Part shown: piece after piece, positions 34,340 to 51,955 of the stretch
Layout: each line of letters begins with the position of its first letter
How positions within the stretch are numbered: position 1 is the stretch's first letter
Assembly: GCA_030549335.1 (NCBI GenBank)
Contig: CM060196.1
Span: 70,578,139-70,642,138 of the forward strand
Source of the DNA: Pontederia crassipes
Taxonomy: Eukaryota; Streptophyta; Magnoliopsida; Commelinales; Pontederiaceae
Length of the DNA stretch: 64,000 nucleotides
Reading direction: 5' to 3'
Translations under genes and position numbers: made by a program
The notes under the pieces: generated by a model
Seen by the model: the letters and a program-made list of their open reading frames with translations, nothing else
What the model was told of the DNA's origin: nothing
The model's database searches: none

Positions 34340-34892
34340 TATAGTCCGCTTTGAAAATGAACAGTAATTCTTTTCAAGTTATTGTGAATAATTGAATTGA
34401 TATAATTTGAGATGTATTTGAATGGAGTGAAATTTAATGATAAAAAAATAAAATAGTTGGTATGATAAGAAAAAATAGATATGATGATTAATTTTAGGAG
34501 ATGTTTGAATAAAAAAATAGGTATTATAAATATAAAATAAATTTTATTAAAAATAAAAAATATGAATATGAATTAAAAAATATATTATTTAAATATAAAA
34601 TATTTTTTTAATAATTTATATTTATGAAATGTTAAAATAATAAATAATATTATATTAATACTTTATTATACATATCTTATATGTAACAAACAAATTATTT
34701 TATATAAGAAAAGTAAAAAGAAGAAAATAGTAAAAGAAAAAAAAGTTTACAAAATAAAAAAAAAGTCACGTCAATCCAAAAAAGAAAATGGAATAATTCA
34801 CCAAATTATAGAGCCATCTAATTTTATCTCGAAAATCAAGTCGTTCCCTAATGTTCGGAGAATTATGATTCCCCAACCAAACATGGTTGTAT
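34340..34892. mobile_element. Putative MITE-like element, inverted relative of the 26.9 kb one
   Basis: The right end read inwards is ACCATGTTTGGTTGGGG. The left half (GAATTGATATAATTTGAG, GAATGGAGTGAAATTT) is the inverse of words at 27410-27510. The interior is AT-rich. The left terminus is poorly defined and no target duplication is visible. Confidence 0.4.
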
Positions 34893-37516
34893 AAAATAAA
34901 AGCCTAAAGATGATATCACTTCAGGAACAATGACATTTTTTAGTATTATTTTAGTTTATATATAAGTATAATATATTAATATGAGAAGCATCATTTTTAG
35001 AGTCAACGAGGTTACTGGGGTGGGGGCTGGTATGATATGTATATTAATTAATCTGTTAATATATAACAAGGTAAAAAACAAACCTAAGAAATGGATGCTC
35101 CTGCCTCCTTAATTATTTATATGGGACTTTTCAGGGTTAGTTTGCCTAATACAAAGACAATTTGGGTTACCTTTTAGGTGGGCAATGCTTAAGCAACGGG
35201 TTAGCGCAATGGAGCAGACGGTGGCACGTGGGGGTATCAGCAAAGCGTAATCAATCTTGGTGCGTGGCGTCGCACTGATGGTTTTGGGCACTAATTAGGG
35301 CCAAAATTCTGTCACTATGTCACCCTCGCCCGACCAAATAACTCGAAGGATGTCAACGAATGATGGGGGAAAGGATCAAAGGACAAACCACTAGCGCGGC
35401 CATTGCCTTTCAGGTAGCATTGGATTTGAAACTTGTCTAATGTTCTTTAAAAAAAGAATTTAATTTGATGATACATTACTTTTGAAAGTATTTTATGAAA
35501 GCGTCCGATCCTTTTGTTAAACAAGGTATCACTGTTACACCGAAAAGTTAAAGAAAAAATGTTAGATCATTTATGACAGATTACAAATGATTAAAAGTTA
35601 CGGCTGAACTGCAACTACACCATTTAAAAATTTAGGAGTTAGTTTTATGATGTTAATTTAAAAAAAAATTCACAAATTATTTTGCTTATACAGTTCTCTA
35701 ACTTTGTTTTATAGTAAAATTGTTATTCATTTCAAATCTTTGTACGTTATATCCTTTTCGGAGGGTGAATTTTCTTTAAATGATAACTTATTTTCTGTTG
35801 ATTCAGTCTTTGGTGAAAAAGAAATTGAATACGCATCGACTAGTCAAAACAACAAATTCGTTTTTAATTATTGGAAAAGATGCAATGGATCTTACACACG
35901 AAACTCTACAAATTTTGCACAAATCACAATCTAATTTATTATCTTTTACGTTTTTACAGCAAATACGTGAAGAATGTTTGTCTTACAAAGATCTCCAATA
36001 TTATGTGAAAAATATGGTGGCTTTTGGTCCTTTTTTGTTTTTTTTTCTCTTTCCTGTTTGGTTAAGTACTAAAACCAACACAAATGATGCGATCCAGCTA
36101 CCCGGCCGATAAGGAAACCAAAGGGGGAAAAATCAAAAATAGAAGTTGCCGTCCACCGGGGTCGATTTTTTTTTTATTTCTTCTAACAGATTTGGTATCT
36201 CTGTCCCACAAAAGTTTATATAATGATATGCCAAACACATTTAAACACAATAATATATTATTAATACTAGTACGAATATTTATTAATCATAACATTTTTA
36301 TTATTATTAGCATATCTTTATCCATTCTATTAATTGTATTATTAGTATAATTAATTGATTTATTAATAAATAATAATATTTTATTATTAATTAATGTAGT
36401 TTAATAGTAATTCATAATATTAATCATTATTAATAAGTTTTTTATTATATTTCTATTAAATATAATAAATTGTTTCATAAATTTAAAACTTTTGAGGATA
36501 TAATATGTGTTTCTGATTTAAATTTATAGAATTAAAAAATAAATTGCACGGATGTTTAAATTTATTATTTTATTCAAGAGTATATCTGATAGAAAAATGG
36601 ATATTACTTAGCACATCATTGCTTTATTATAAATAATTCATACGAATGATCAATAAATTAATCATGGGTATTAAACAAAGTGATATATATTATTAATAAT
36701 TTAATAAATAATATTTTTGTAAGAGACAATCAACTAACTTGCAATTGCAATGTAGTGAACCCCCAAAAAGGAAAAGAATAATGCATCGATTAATCGGATT
36801 ATTTTCTAAATTTGATTTTCACTAAAACTAATTGCCCCCGTTTTCTATTTAAACTTTGTCAACAGTTCAAATTAAATAAAAAATTTGCATTTGTCCAAAT
36901 GAAGTTGCTCAATGCTTCGCTTGCAAACATTGGATTATCAAGTAACGTATGGAAAAAGGAAAAAAAATTAAAGAGACTGAGACACCGCCAATTCTTTGAT
37001 TTGTTTCAGCACAAAATGATCCTTCTACTACATGTACTTTTTACCAATCCTATGACCGAGTATATCATGTTTTCTTGTTCTTTACGCTATTGTTTTTATT
37101 TAGACATTAAATATATAAAAATATAAAAAAAATCGTACCTAAACTAAATAAAATTGTAATATAAAATATAGTCAAGTTATATAAAAATTTTAAAATTAGA
37201 GGCTAAAAATTAACAAGCTAAAATAAGGAGCCTCATTTGGGAAGCCATATGTCTCTTCTCTCTCTATCATAGAGAGAGAAATTTTATTCTTTTCTATCAT
37301 TTTCGTGACGAGAGAGATGGAGTGACAGTCACCTTCTTCCGTCATCGTTATATATCGATAGTGAGACCAATGTTGGAAGACCCAACTCGTAGGACGAACC
37401 CGGTCACAACTTGGGGGTGGGTCAAATCATAAAAAATATAAAATGTGAATTAATATAAATACAAATGAATTTTAAAAAAATAGCTACCATTTTTAATGAA
37501 AATGATCTCAACTTTA
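34893..37516. other. No gene seen
   Basis: AT-rich intergenic DNA. Several open frames of 70-110 codons (for example 35780-36112 and 36812-37126) have AT-driven composition and no known domain. Confidence 0.4.
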
Positions 37517-37663
37517 ATTACATCACTAATAAGATATCAAAATATAGAGTGTCCCTCGCGAAAATCATTTATAAGTGAATCAAATTTGATTACATCACTA
37601 ATAAAATATCAAAATATAGAGCGTCGCTCTTTCAAATCGCGAAATTTATAAGTAAATTCACAC
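37517..37663. repeat. Tandem duplication of about 72 bp
   Basis: TTACATCACTAATAA...ATATCAAAATATAGAG at 37517-37588 is repeated at 37589-37663 with a few changes. It lies at or just past the 3' end of the decayed hAT transposase. Confidence 0.8.
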
Positions 37664-38019
37664 TAAATGTTCTAGTAATTTCTTTTTTTATATAAACTAG
37701 TAAATAATTTCGATCTTGTTGTGAAGCTTATTTTTTATATATTCATTACCAAAAAAGATCGCTTTGGTGTTGCCATGTAATTTGAAAGAGTGAGAGTCAC
37801 TCTTTTATATACTAGTTGATAAATGTAAGATTTTCTTATTTTCATCAACCATTGACTTAGTTTAGATATGGTTGAGAGCTTCTTGAAATTTTGAGAATAA
37901 TATTTGCATAGTAATTGATAAATATTATTAATTTTGAATGTTGTCTGCATATCTTTGAATCTAAATCTGAACTAAAAATTAATAGCTTATCATTAAATTT
38001 GTTGTTCAATTATTGTAAC

Positions 38020-39025
38020 CAGTGTTATTAAAGTCTGACAAGCGTGGACCATCACCAACACAATCCATTACGAGCCCCAAAAACAAACCCTTAATCAAAC
38101 CAAATTAAACCGATTCAGACTTGTCGAAATAGGACAAAGAAAATCTAGTTGAACCGCAATTCATGGGCCACCAAAAATTTAAAATTTTTTATTAATATAT
38201 ATTTTGAAAAAGTTTATTATTATAATTTTGGAAAATATCCAAAAATAAACTTTTTTCATAAACAATGATATTGACCCATTAACCTCCTCCCCTATTAATA
38301 TTTGTCACTTTATTCACATCTTTCTTTTATTAATAACGTGGGATTATGTTTGTACACATTACTTGTTCTTTTTCTTTTTATTTAGTCTAGAACTTATTAC
38401 ACTTTGAACTTTAATTTGGATTATAATTTTATTCAATTTTTTAATATCATAAGTATATATTATAATAAGATAATTATATATTTACTATATTAAATAAATT
38501 AGTTAGGGATGAATAGTGCAAATTTCTTTGTTATATGTATATACTTAATATAATATAGTATAATATATATATATATATTTAAATTTTCTTTGCTTTAATA
38601 TGTAATAAGTTCAAATTTAATATCAACAACTAATTATACTATATATTTATTAATAGAATATATGATCTTGTCATAATGTTTTTGGGAAAAAAAATATTTA
38701 TTTGTTACTTCTAACATAAAAAACAAAGACATGAAATACAAAAATTTAAAGAATAGAAAATTTATATATAATAACAGAATTAAATAATATTTAAATTTAT
38801 TAAGTGTGCAATAATTTTAACATCAAATCTTAAAATTTAAATTTATGTTTTACGATTGTTAATTTTCTTTTGTATAATTACATTTTGACATAGGTATATA
38901 ATTATAGAATAACTTGATTTAGTATACCATATTAAATATATATTTTATTACTATTCGGTCAGATCGATTCGATCTGAAATGGACATCTATCTAGATCATT
39001 GTCTGACTCGGTCATGACAACATTG
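38020..39025. mobile_element. Non-autonomous hAT element nested in the hAT transposase, 1.0 kb
   Basis: Ends CAGTGTT... and, inverted, CAATGTTGTC. A perfect 8-bp target duplication ATTGTAAC flanks it (38012-38019 and 39026-39033). The interior is AT-rich with no coding capacity. The duplicated octamer lies inside the transposase reading frame, just after the DSQLQ block. Confidence 0.88.
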
Positions 39026-39442
39026 ATTGTAACTGAGAATCTATCACAACATTAAAAATATCAACTCTACAGTGATGTTCTATTGTTTTGACATCTTGTC
39101 GATGATGAGGACTTCTTCCAACAACATTAGTGACATCTACATTTGGAACCGGTATGTTAATTGTCTCACTGAAATTTTTCACTGTAATAATTAAATCATT
39201 CCATCCACCATCGCTTGCATTTCATTTACAATATTTTGAGATTGATTTTGTAAAGTTTGACATAACAAATCAAAAATGTTAAAAAGTTTTGTCATGAGAT
39301 GCAAAGTGAAAACAAATTCAAAAGATGTTAATGTTTCATATGTCGCATCTGCATTTGGTCGTTGAGTAGAAGTAACATCACCATCAATAATGTTCAACAA
39401 AACTTCACATGTATGGGTTAAATGTATTGATCAAGCTAGAAA

Positions 39443-40141
39443 CAAGGTTGTCAAGTTCGAGTTTCTACCTAAATTCGTTTTAGGGGGGTGAATTTGTATC
39501 GTAAACTCGATACGTAAATACGTAGAATTTAGATACAATATAAATTTAATAATTATTATTCTATAAACAACATCAAATATATTAGTAAATATGAAAAACA
39601 TTAAAATAAAATCAATAATTAGTGAATAAAAATTTACAAATTATAAACTTACATCAAATTAAAATGCAATTTATTTTAAAATTGTCAAGATCCAAAAATA
39701 TATGCAATAATGAACTTAAATCTTATTAGCAATATATTTAGGTACAAATAAATATATAAAAAAATAGTATATTATTTTATAAGATTTTTCCCAATGTATT
39801 ATTAATGAATTAGGGTAAATTGATAAAAAAAATGATGTATAATATATGAATTATGGTGAAATAGTATTAAAAAATGGCTGCTAAGGTTTGAACCTGCAAC
39901 CTTGTCATATGAGACAACAACATCTACGAGTTAACCACATGAGAACATATGTTCTAGAATCGCCGATTTTCTTACTTACTCGTACGAGTGAACCGTTTCT
40001 AACCGTTTCCACCGAACAAAAACGCATTGAAGTCCGATTTCACCCCCATTTCCGATTTTAACTCGAGTCAACTCGTTTTCTGACCCTAGAAACGTAAAAT
40101 CGTAAGTTTTTAAGTACTAAAACTAGTTTTTAACAACCTTG
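39443..40141. mobile_element. Second non-autonomous hAT element nested in the hAT transposase, 699 bp
   Basis: Ends CAAGGTTGTCAAG and, inverted, CAAGGTTGTTAAA. Perfect 8-bp target duplication GCTAGAAA at 39435-39442 and 40142-40149. It is inserted in the transposase just after the RDTRWSSHLRYLSS text. The interior includes a tRNA-like stretch on the minus strand near 39950-39885, with a B-box-like GGTTCAAACC. Confidence 0.9.
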
Positions 40142-41265
40142 GCTAGAAAGATATCTTAAATGTGAACTCCAACGAGTGTCTCTTGATCTTTGCAATATAC
40201 CACTCTGAAATCATCTTTCCACTTTGAATTTAATTAATATCAAGTAAAAAAGCAATATTTACAGTACGAATAACTTTCAGTTGATCATTGCACTTACATG
40301 ATACATCAATCATGTTAATAATGGAGCTTAACTTGGTAAAAAAATAATGAATGTAAAGCACATCTTACAAAGTAGCAACTAATGCTAATTGTCAGTGATG
40401 TGCCATGCAATGAACATAATATGCGTAAGGACATATTTTAAATTAAAGCTTGCTACCCATCCCACTCACCATTCATGTTACTTGCACCATCATAGTCCTG
40501 TCATCGAATATTTTGAATATCAAGATTATGTTGTGATAAGATAAAATGGATATGCATCCCTTAACATAAGTTTCCTAGTCATGTGAAGTTTTAGATTCAT
40601 TATTACCTCTGAAGGCATATCCTTGATATTCATGCCATCTTGTTACATCAATATAAGCCTTTAATATGATTTTATTTTTAGTAATATGTTGAAATGTATA
40701 TCTTTGAATTTGCTTTTGAATATGTGGAGATTGATTAAGAAGATCCTGCTGAGGAGATTTGAGATCTTTTTCAATATGTGCAAAAAATGCACAATTTTTG
40801 CCATCCTTTACCTTTTTCTAATTCGAAATCTATCTACACTAAAAGCCTTTGATCGAGAAGATCCATCTTTCTTGAGAAATATAAAACAAGGAAGATAAAA
40901 TATTACATCTTTAATTAGAGAATATTTCAATCACGATGGAAATAATTTATACTATGATGTATGAAAGGATCTTTGATGTTTTTTCTTCAGATTTTGGATA
41001 TTCTAAAAGGATACATTGATATGAGCCAGCTTTAAATAAGCTCTTCGAATTTCATTTCGCATTTGTATAGGTACTCTCATATTTGTTGCTGTACACTCGG
41101 ATTACGTTCTAATAAATTAATATAAAATGTCTCATAGCAATTTTTTTGAATTTTCGTTGGGTTGCTATTAGAAGTCAAATGATCAACATGGGCGAAAAAT
41201 TGCTCAATTGAATTCCATATTTTAGCATTCTTTCTTTTGCAAAAAGAAGTTGATGTCTTTTTCAT

Positions 41266-42257
41266 CTATAAGAAATAGAAAATTATAAAAAAATAAATAT
41301 GTATATGTGTGTGTAAATATATATATATATATATATATGAAGTTGTAAAATTATTCAACAAATTAAATTATTATTACTTATCTCAACTTTTGTAATAATC
41401 TATTTGGTCAGATGTAATCCTCAATGTATTATGCTTCATTAATAAAAAATTTACAAATGAACAATAAAGACCAAATAAACAAACAACAGAAATCAAATAA
41501 ATGGACAATAAATATTCATGATAGGAAAACTTTCATGCCATTTCTTGCTTACGAACACTTTTTTTAAAATAATAGCAGTTTTCTCTTTGATTATTTACCT
41601 ATTAAAAAATTAAGTAGACACTATTTACTGCCACTAATTGTTTACTTATTTGAAGAATATGAGCTCGAATGATTTAAATGATGAATGGGTCTAAAAATTA
41701 TTTATAAGAGTGGCAAATCCTTAATGATATATGAAATTTACTATTCAAATTTCTTTATATTCATTCAAGGATTCAAAAGATGAAAAAAAAATCACAGTTC
41801 AAAGCCTTGATACTTAATTCAAAAATTCAAGAAAAAATCGAAATACATAAGAAATTACAAAAAAAAAACAAAACTTATTATTTAATCCTTCTCCGATTCT
41901 GACTTGTCTTCTTTCTTTGCACTCCTTCTTACTCCTCCACTAGAAGGCCAACACTGTTTGTCGAACCAACAAACTTCAACCGCTGCCACCTACCATGGGA
42001 TCACATATCCACAAACCCGATTCTTATTTTTATTATTTTCTTCTTTCCGCAACAACTTTAACATTATAATTCATGGAGGTGGAGCCCAAAGGGGGCATTG
42101 AATGGGACCCGGCCATCAATCTGGATTAGTCATCGGGTGAGGTCGAACCGAATCGAACTAGGTAAATCGGACAATCAAATCAGATAATAATAAATTAATA
42201 TAAGATGACTAAATGAATAAATAGTATATTTTTTATGGTTTCTATGTTTATAACAAC
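41266..42257. other. AT-rich DNA, 5' flank of the hAT remnant; no gene seen
   Basis: Includes a short TG/TA microsatellite near 41305-41338. 42110-42180 has GGTCGAACCGAATCG-like text resembling the other flank of the satellite at 42958-43090, hinting that both belong to one element. No clear ends. Confidence 0.4.
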
Positions 42258-42957
42258 ATATTGATGATTGAATTTAACTTTGAATTGAAAAATTAAGATG
42301 AATAATCAAAGAAAAAGTGAAAAGATAAAATCGAATTACTTATTTTAAATTGGAAGCACACATATTTAAAAAAAACAATGGAGGAAACAAATTAGCTCAT
42401 CAAATAATTTATATAAGAAATTAGAAAAGTGAAATTTAAAAGTTAGATTGAGAAGGTTTAACTTTTTAACATTTTATTTTGTTTTCACTATATTGATGAT
42501 TGAATTTAACTTTGAATTGAAAATTTAAGATGAATAATCAAAGAAAAAGTGAAAAGATAAAATCGAATTACTTATTTTAAATTGAAAGCACACATATTTA
42601 AAAAAAACAATGGAGGAAACAAATTAGCTCATCAAATAATTTATATGAGACATTAGAAAAGTGAAATTTAAACGTTAGATTGAGAAGGTTTAACTTTTTA
42701 ACATTTTATTTTGTTTTCACCAGTATATTGATGATTGAATTTAACTTTGAATTGAAAAATTAAGATGAATAATCAAAGAAAAAGTGAAAAGATAAAATCG
42801 AATTACTTATTGTAAATTGAAAGCACACATATTTAAAAAAAACATTGGAGGAAACAAATTAGCTCATCAAATAATTTATATAAGAAATTAGAAAAGTGAA
42901 ATTTAAAAGTTTGATTGAGAAGGTTTAACTTTTTAACATTTTATTTTGTTTTCACCA
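42258..42957. repeat. Tandem satellite, three units of about 233 bp
   Basis: Units start with ATATTGATGATTGAATTT at 42258, 42490 and 42725 and end near GTTTTCACCAG at about 42957. They are nearly identical apart from a few substitutions and a short length change, so the array is young. No open frame of note. Confidence 0.95.
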
Positions 42958-43447
42958 GCGGGGTCACTCAAACTCGATGAGTTGATCGGTTGAAATCAGA
43001 TTTTGATCGAATTTGACCGAGCCAAAGTGAGTCAAATTCTTTTTCGAATTTCAATTGATCCGTGACCATTTTAAGTTCCGGTCCAACTGGTGGAGCCGTG
43101 CACCACTGCAATGATCTCTCAACTCCTTTTTTCTTTAATTTGTTCACGTCATATTGTTCGTACTATGGAGGTGTATGTAGTTTTCAACACATTTGAGACC
43201 GAAAATAATATTTTATATTATTTTTAAAAAAGTAGAAGAAAGAAACATTAGTCGAATCATGAAGATTTTCATTTTGGCATCGAAAAATTAAAACAAAATT
43301 GGAGGAGCATTTGTGGGGGGAAGAAAAGTTGAGTACGCTAGAGGTGTAATAAAGCAATTGGACCATTTATATAAACTGCCCAATGAAATAACGCTCAACA
43401 ACACTCCAGTACACCATTTTTCTTAAGTGATAATAGAGACGTCCGAT
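42958..43447. other. No gene seen
   Basis: 42958-43110 is GC-richer, with words like TCGATGAGTTGATCGG and GTCCAACTGGTGG. The remainder is AT-rich spacer. Confidence 0.4.
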
Positions 43448-43938
43448 ATCGTAAGAAGACTCTAAGAAAAGTCAGAAGTCGTGTGGTGGGATGTTATTAA
43501 TGCAAGAATTGGTGCTTGCTACGATTTGAATAACTGTCGCACCTCATGGAACAACTTGTGCGAACTCGTCCGCTACAAACATAAAACGCAGAACATAACA
43601 CTCGTTAAAATCCACTCCATCAGAAGAAAACATAGTTTCAATTAAAATTTGAGTTATTTTCATAAACCACCTTTAAATTATTCCGATTTAAATTATCGTA
43701 AGAAGACTCTAAGAAAAGTCAGAAGTCGTGTGGTGGGATGTTATTAATGCAAGAATTGGTGCTTGCTACGATTTGAATAACTGTCGCATCTCATAGAACA
43801 ACTTGTGCAAACTCGTCCGTTGCAAACGTAAAACGCAGAACATAACACTCGTTAAAATCCACTCCATCCGAAGAAAACATAGTTTCAATTAAAATTTGAG
43901 TTATTTTCATAAACCATCTTTAAATTATTCCGATTTTC
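43448..43938. repeat. 246-bp tandem duplication
   Basis: 43448-43693 is repeated at 43694-43938 with only a few differences. The last 40-odd bases of each unit are the start of the Mutator-like element's terminal repeat, so the first unit carries a stray piece of it (from 43651). Confidence 0.93.
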
Positions 43939-44400
43939 TACATCTAACTCCGAATTATGAATTTATTTTTTTGAATTCCTAAACTATCACGATTTTTTTA
44001 CTTTAGTCCTTCAGTCTACTTCTATTATGTTACTTTTGATTTTTTCCATTATTAAAAGACTAAATTACCCCTCCCGCCATAACACATCAAATAATAAATA
44101 TAAAAAAATGAAAACAAATCAGGAGGAGGGTAATTTAGTCTTTTTCATAATTGACATTTTTTTTGTTTATCACTTTAATCCTTCCAATGATTTTTTTATT
44201 TTTTATATTTGTTATTTCATATTTTTCTGGATTGAGGGGTAATTTAATCTTTTTATAAATGGAAAAAAGTATAAGTAACGAAAAATGAGAGATTAAAGTG
44301 GAAAGTTATAATAGTTTAGGGATTAAAAAAAATAAATTCATAATTTGAGATTAAATGTGAAAAATCGTAATAGTTTAGAGGAGGTTTATGAAAATAACCC
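43898..44400. mobile_element. Mutator-like non-autonomous element with long inverted ends, 503 bp
   Basis: Terminal inverted repeats of at least 100 bases: left GAGTTATTTTCATAAACC, right (inverted) GGGTTATTTTCATAAACC. Both continue through ...AATTATGAATTTATTTTTTT. A perfect 9-bp target duplication TTAAAATTT flanks it (43889-43897 and 44401-44409). Long inverted repeats plus a 9-bp duplication are the hallmarks of Mutator-like elements. There is no transposase; a short open frame inside (44027-44242) is AT-driven. Confidence 0.88.
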
Positions 44401-44409
44401 TTAAAATTT

Positions 44410-45381
44410 TAAGGGCCCAATACAAAAGCACTAAATCGGTGTTCCATAAAAAAAGGAGACATTAATCGTCGTAATTGTGTCTAATTTGAAACTGAATATG
44501 ATATTATGATTTAAAAATTGAGGTCACTTAATAAGAATTGCTTTCACATCCAAAGTCGTAAGAACTTTTTAAATGCATTCATCTCCAAGAACTTGAATTT
44601 CCCCTCTAGTCGCAGCAGTTAATATGATACAGATCGAGTTGTTGGTGCAGAAATCACGGTTGGTTTTACGCGTCATTTCAACTTCGACTCATCCCAGTAA
44701 TGTTTGGGGTGTGACTGACGGGAATGGTTCATGGAACCATCTATCTGACGTGGCTTTAATTCATCTAATGCTTGAGCAGACCTACGACATTGACAAGAGC
44801 AGTTTCCGGATGGAGTGCAGCAACAGGGTTGCCAGTTGTATTAGCAGATAACAATTGAAATGATCAAATTCGAATAGAATATAACATGATTCACATTGTA
44901 AAAGAAAGAAAACAAAAGCTACCCGTTGACATCAACCATCATATGTTGAGCTTTACGAAAATTATAACAGTGACCAAATTCCAAAATACTTATTGAAAAA
45001 GAAATTGAAAAAACGAATAGGTCGTCCCATTACTTCCACTGGTGACTACATAGCTTCTGGCTCCACAGGGATGCGACTCAGAACTAAACTAACTGCATAT
45101 ACTGATCCAACGAGTCAGATCTAATATTTGCTAATTTCAGCCTAGAGCCCCATCACTTCCCCCTTGTTACCGTCTTAAGGAAACTCTCTAGTTGAATCGG
45201 AAAAGAAAAGGTTATAAACATGCTGGAGACGGTATTCGGTACAGATTTGCACACTGACATGGAAGCTCACATATTTCCACCAGTTTTTCCTTATATGGCT
45301 GCGGCGCTTTAATACAACTTCAGAACTAGATGGAAAGAGAACATAACATCATTCTGAAAGCTGCCTAGAAATCTTCTGGGC
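44410..45381. other. Spacer and 3' UTR of RABH1
   Basis: 45180-45381 should be the 3' untranslated end of the RAB gene. 44410-45180 shows no gene; one open frame at 44624-44851 has no recognisable domain. Confidence 0.4.

Positions 45382-51955
<6,574 letters not shown>

Larger units (their letters stand above)
37600..41265 (-). pseudogene. Decayed hAT transposase (TTF zinc finger/DUF4371 type), split by two insertions
   Basis: Minus-strand remnant of a hAT DNA transposon transposase, readable in pieces from ATG at 41265. Recognisable blocks in order: N-terminal KKTSTSFCKRKN (41265-41077); NLDIQNIR and DYDGASNMNGEW near 40550-40450, with a frame break between them; VHCMAH near 40400; RDTRWSSH near 40190-40160, the conserved RW region; SFEFVFTLHLM...DLLCQTLQ (about 39335-39250); a GWND...HHCRVDIFNVVIDSQLQ block (39200-39035); and the dimerisation region with YQLVYKRVTLTL and KRSFLVMNI (37850-37735). 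Frameshifts and stops are numerous, so it is dead. The coding order is interrupted by non-autonomous hAT elements at 39443-40141 and 38020-39025; the transposase text resumes on each far side. Its own terminal inverted repeats were not found. Confidence 0.9.

Noticed and set aside
34893-37516. Open frames of 76-110 codons
   Set aside because: AT-driven composition, no domains, and no splice-site chain linking them.
39885-39955. Functional tRNA gene
   Set aside because: A- and B-box-like words exist, but I cannot build a full cloverleaf and the stretch lies inside a transposable element.
42258-43938. CRISPR-like array from the repeated units
   Set aside because: Units are contiguous 233-246 bp tandem copies without spacers, in a plant nuclear setting.
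44624-44851. Possible small gene before RABH1
   Set aside because: 75-codon frame without domain, signal peptide or supporting context.
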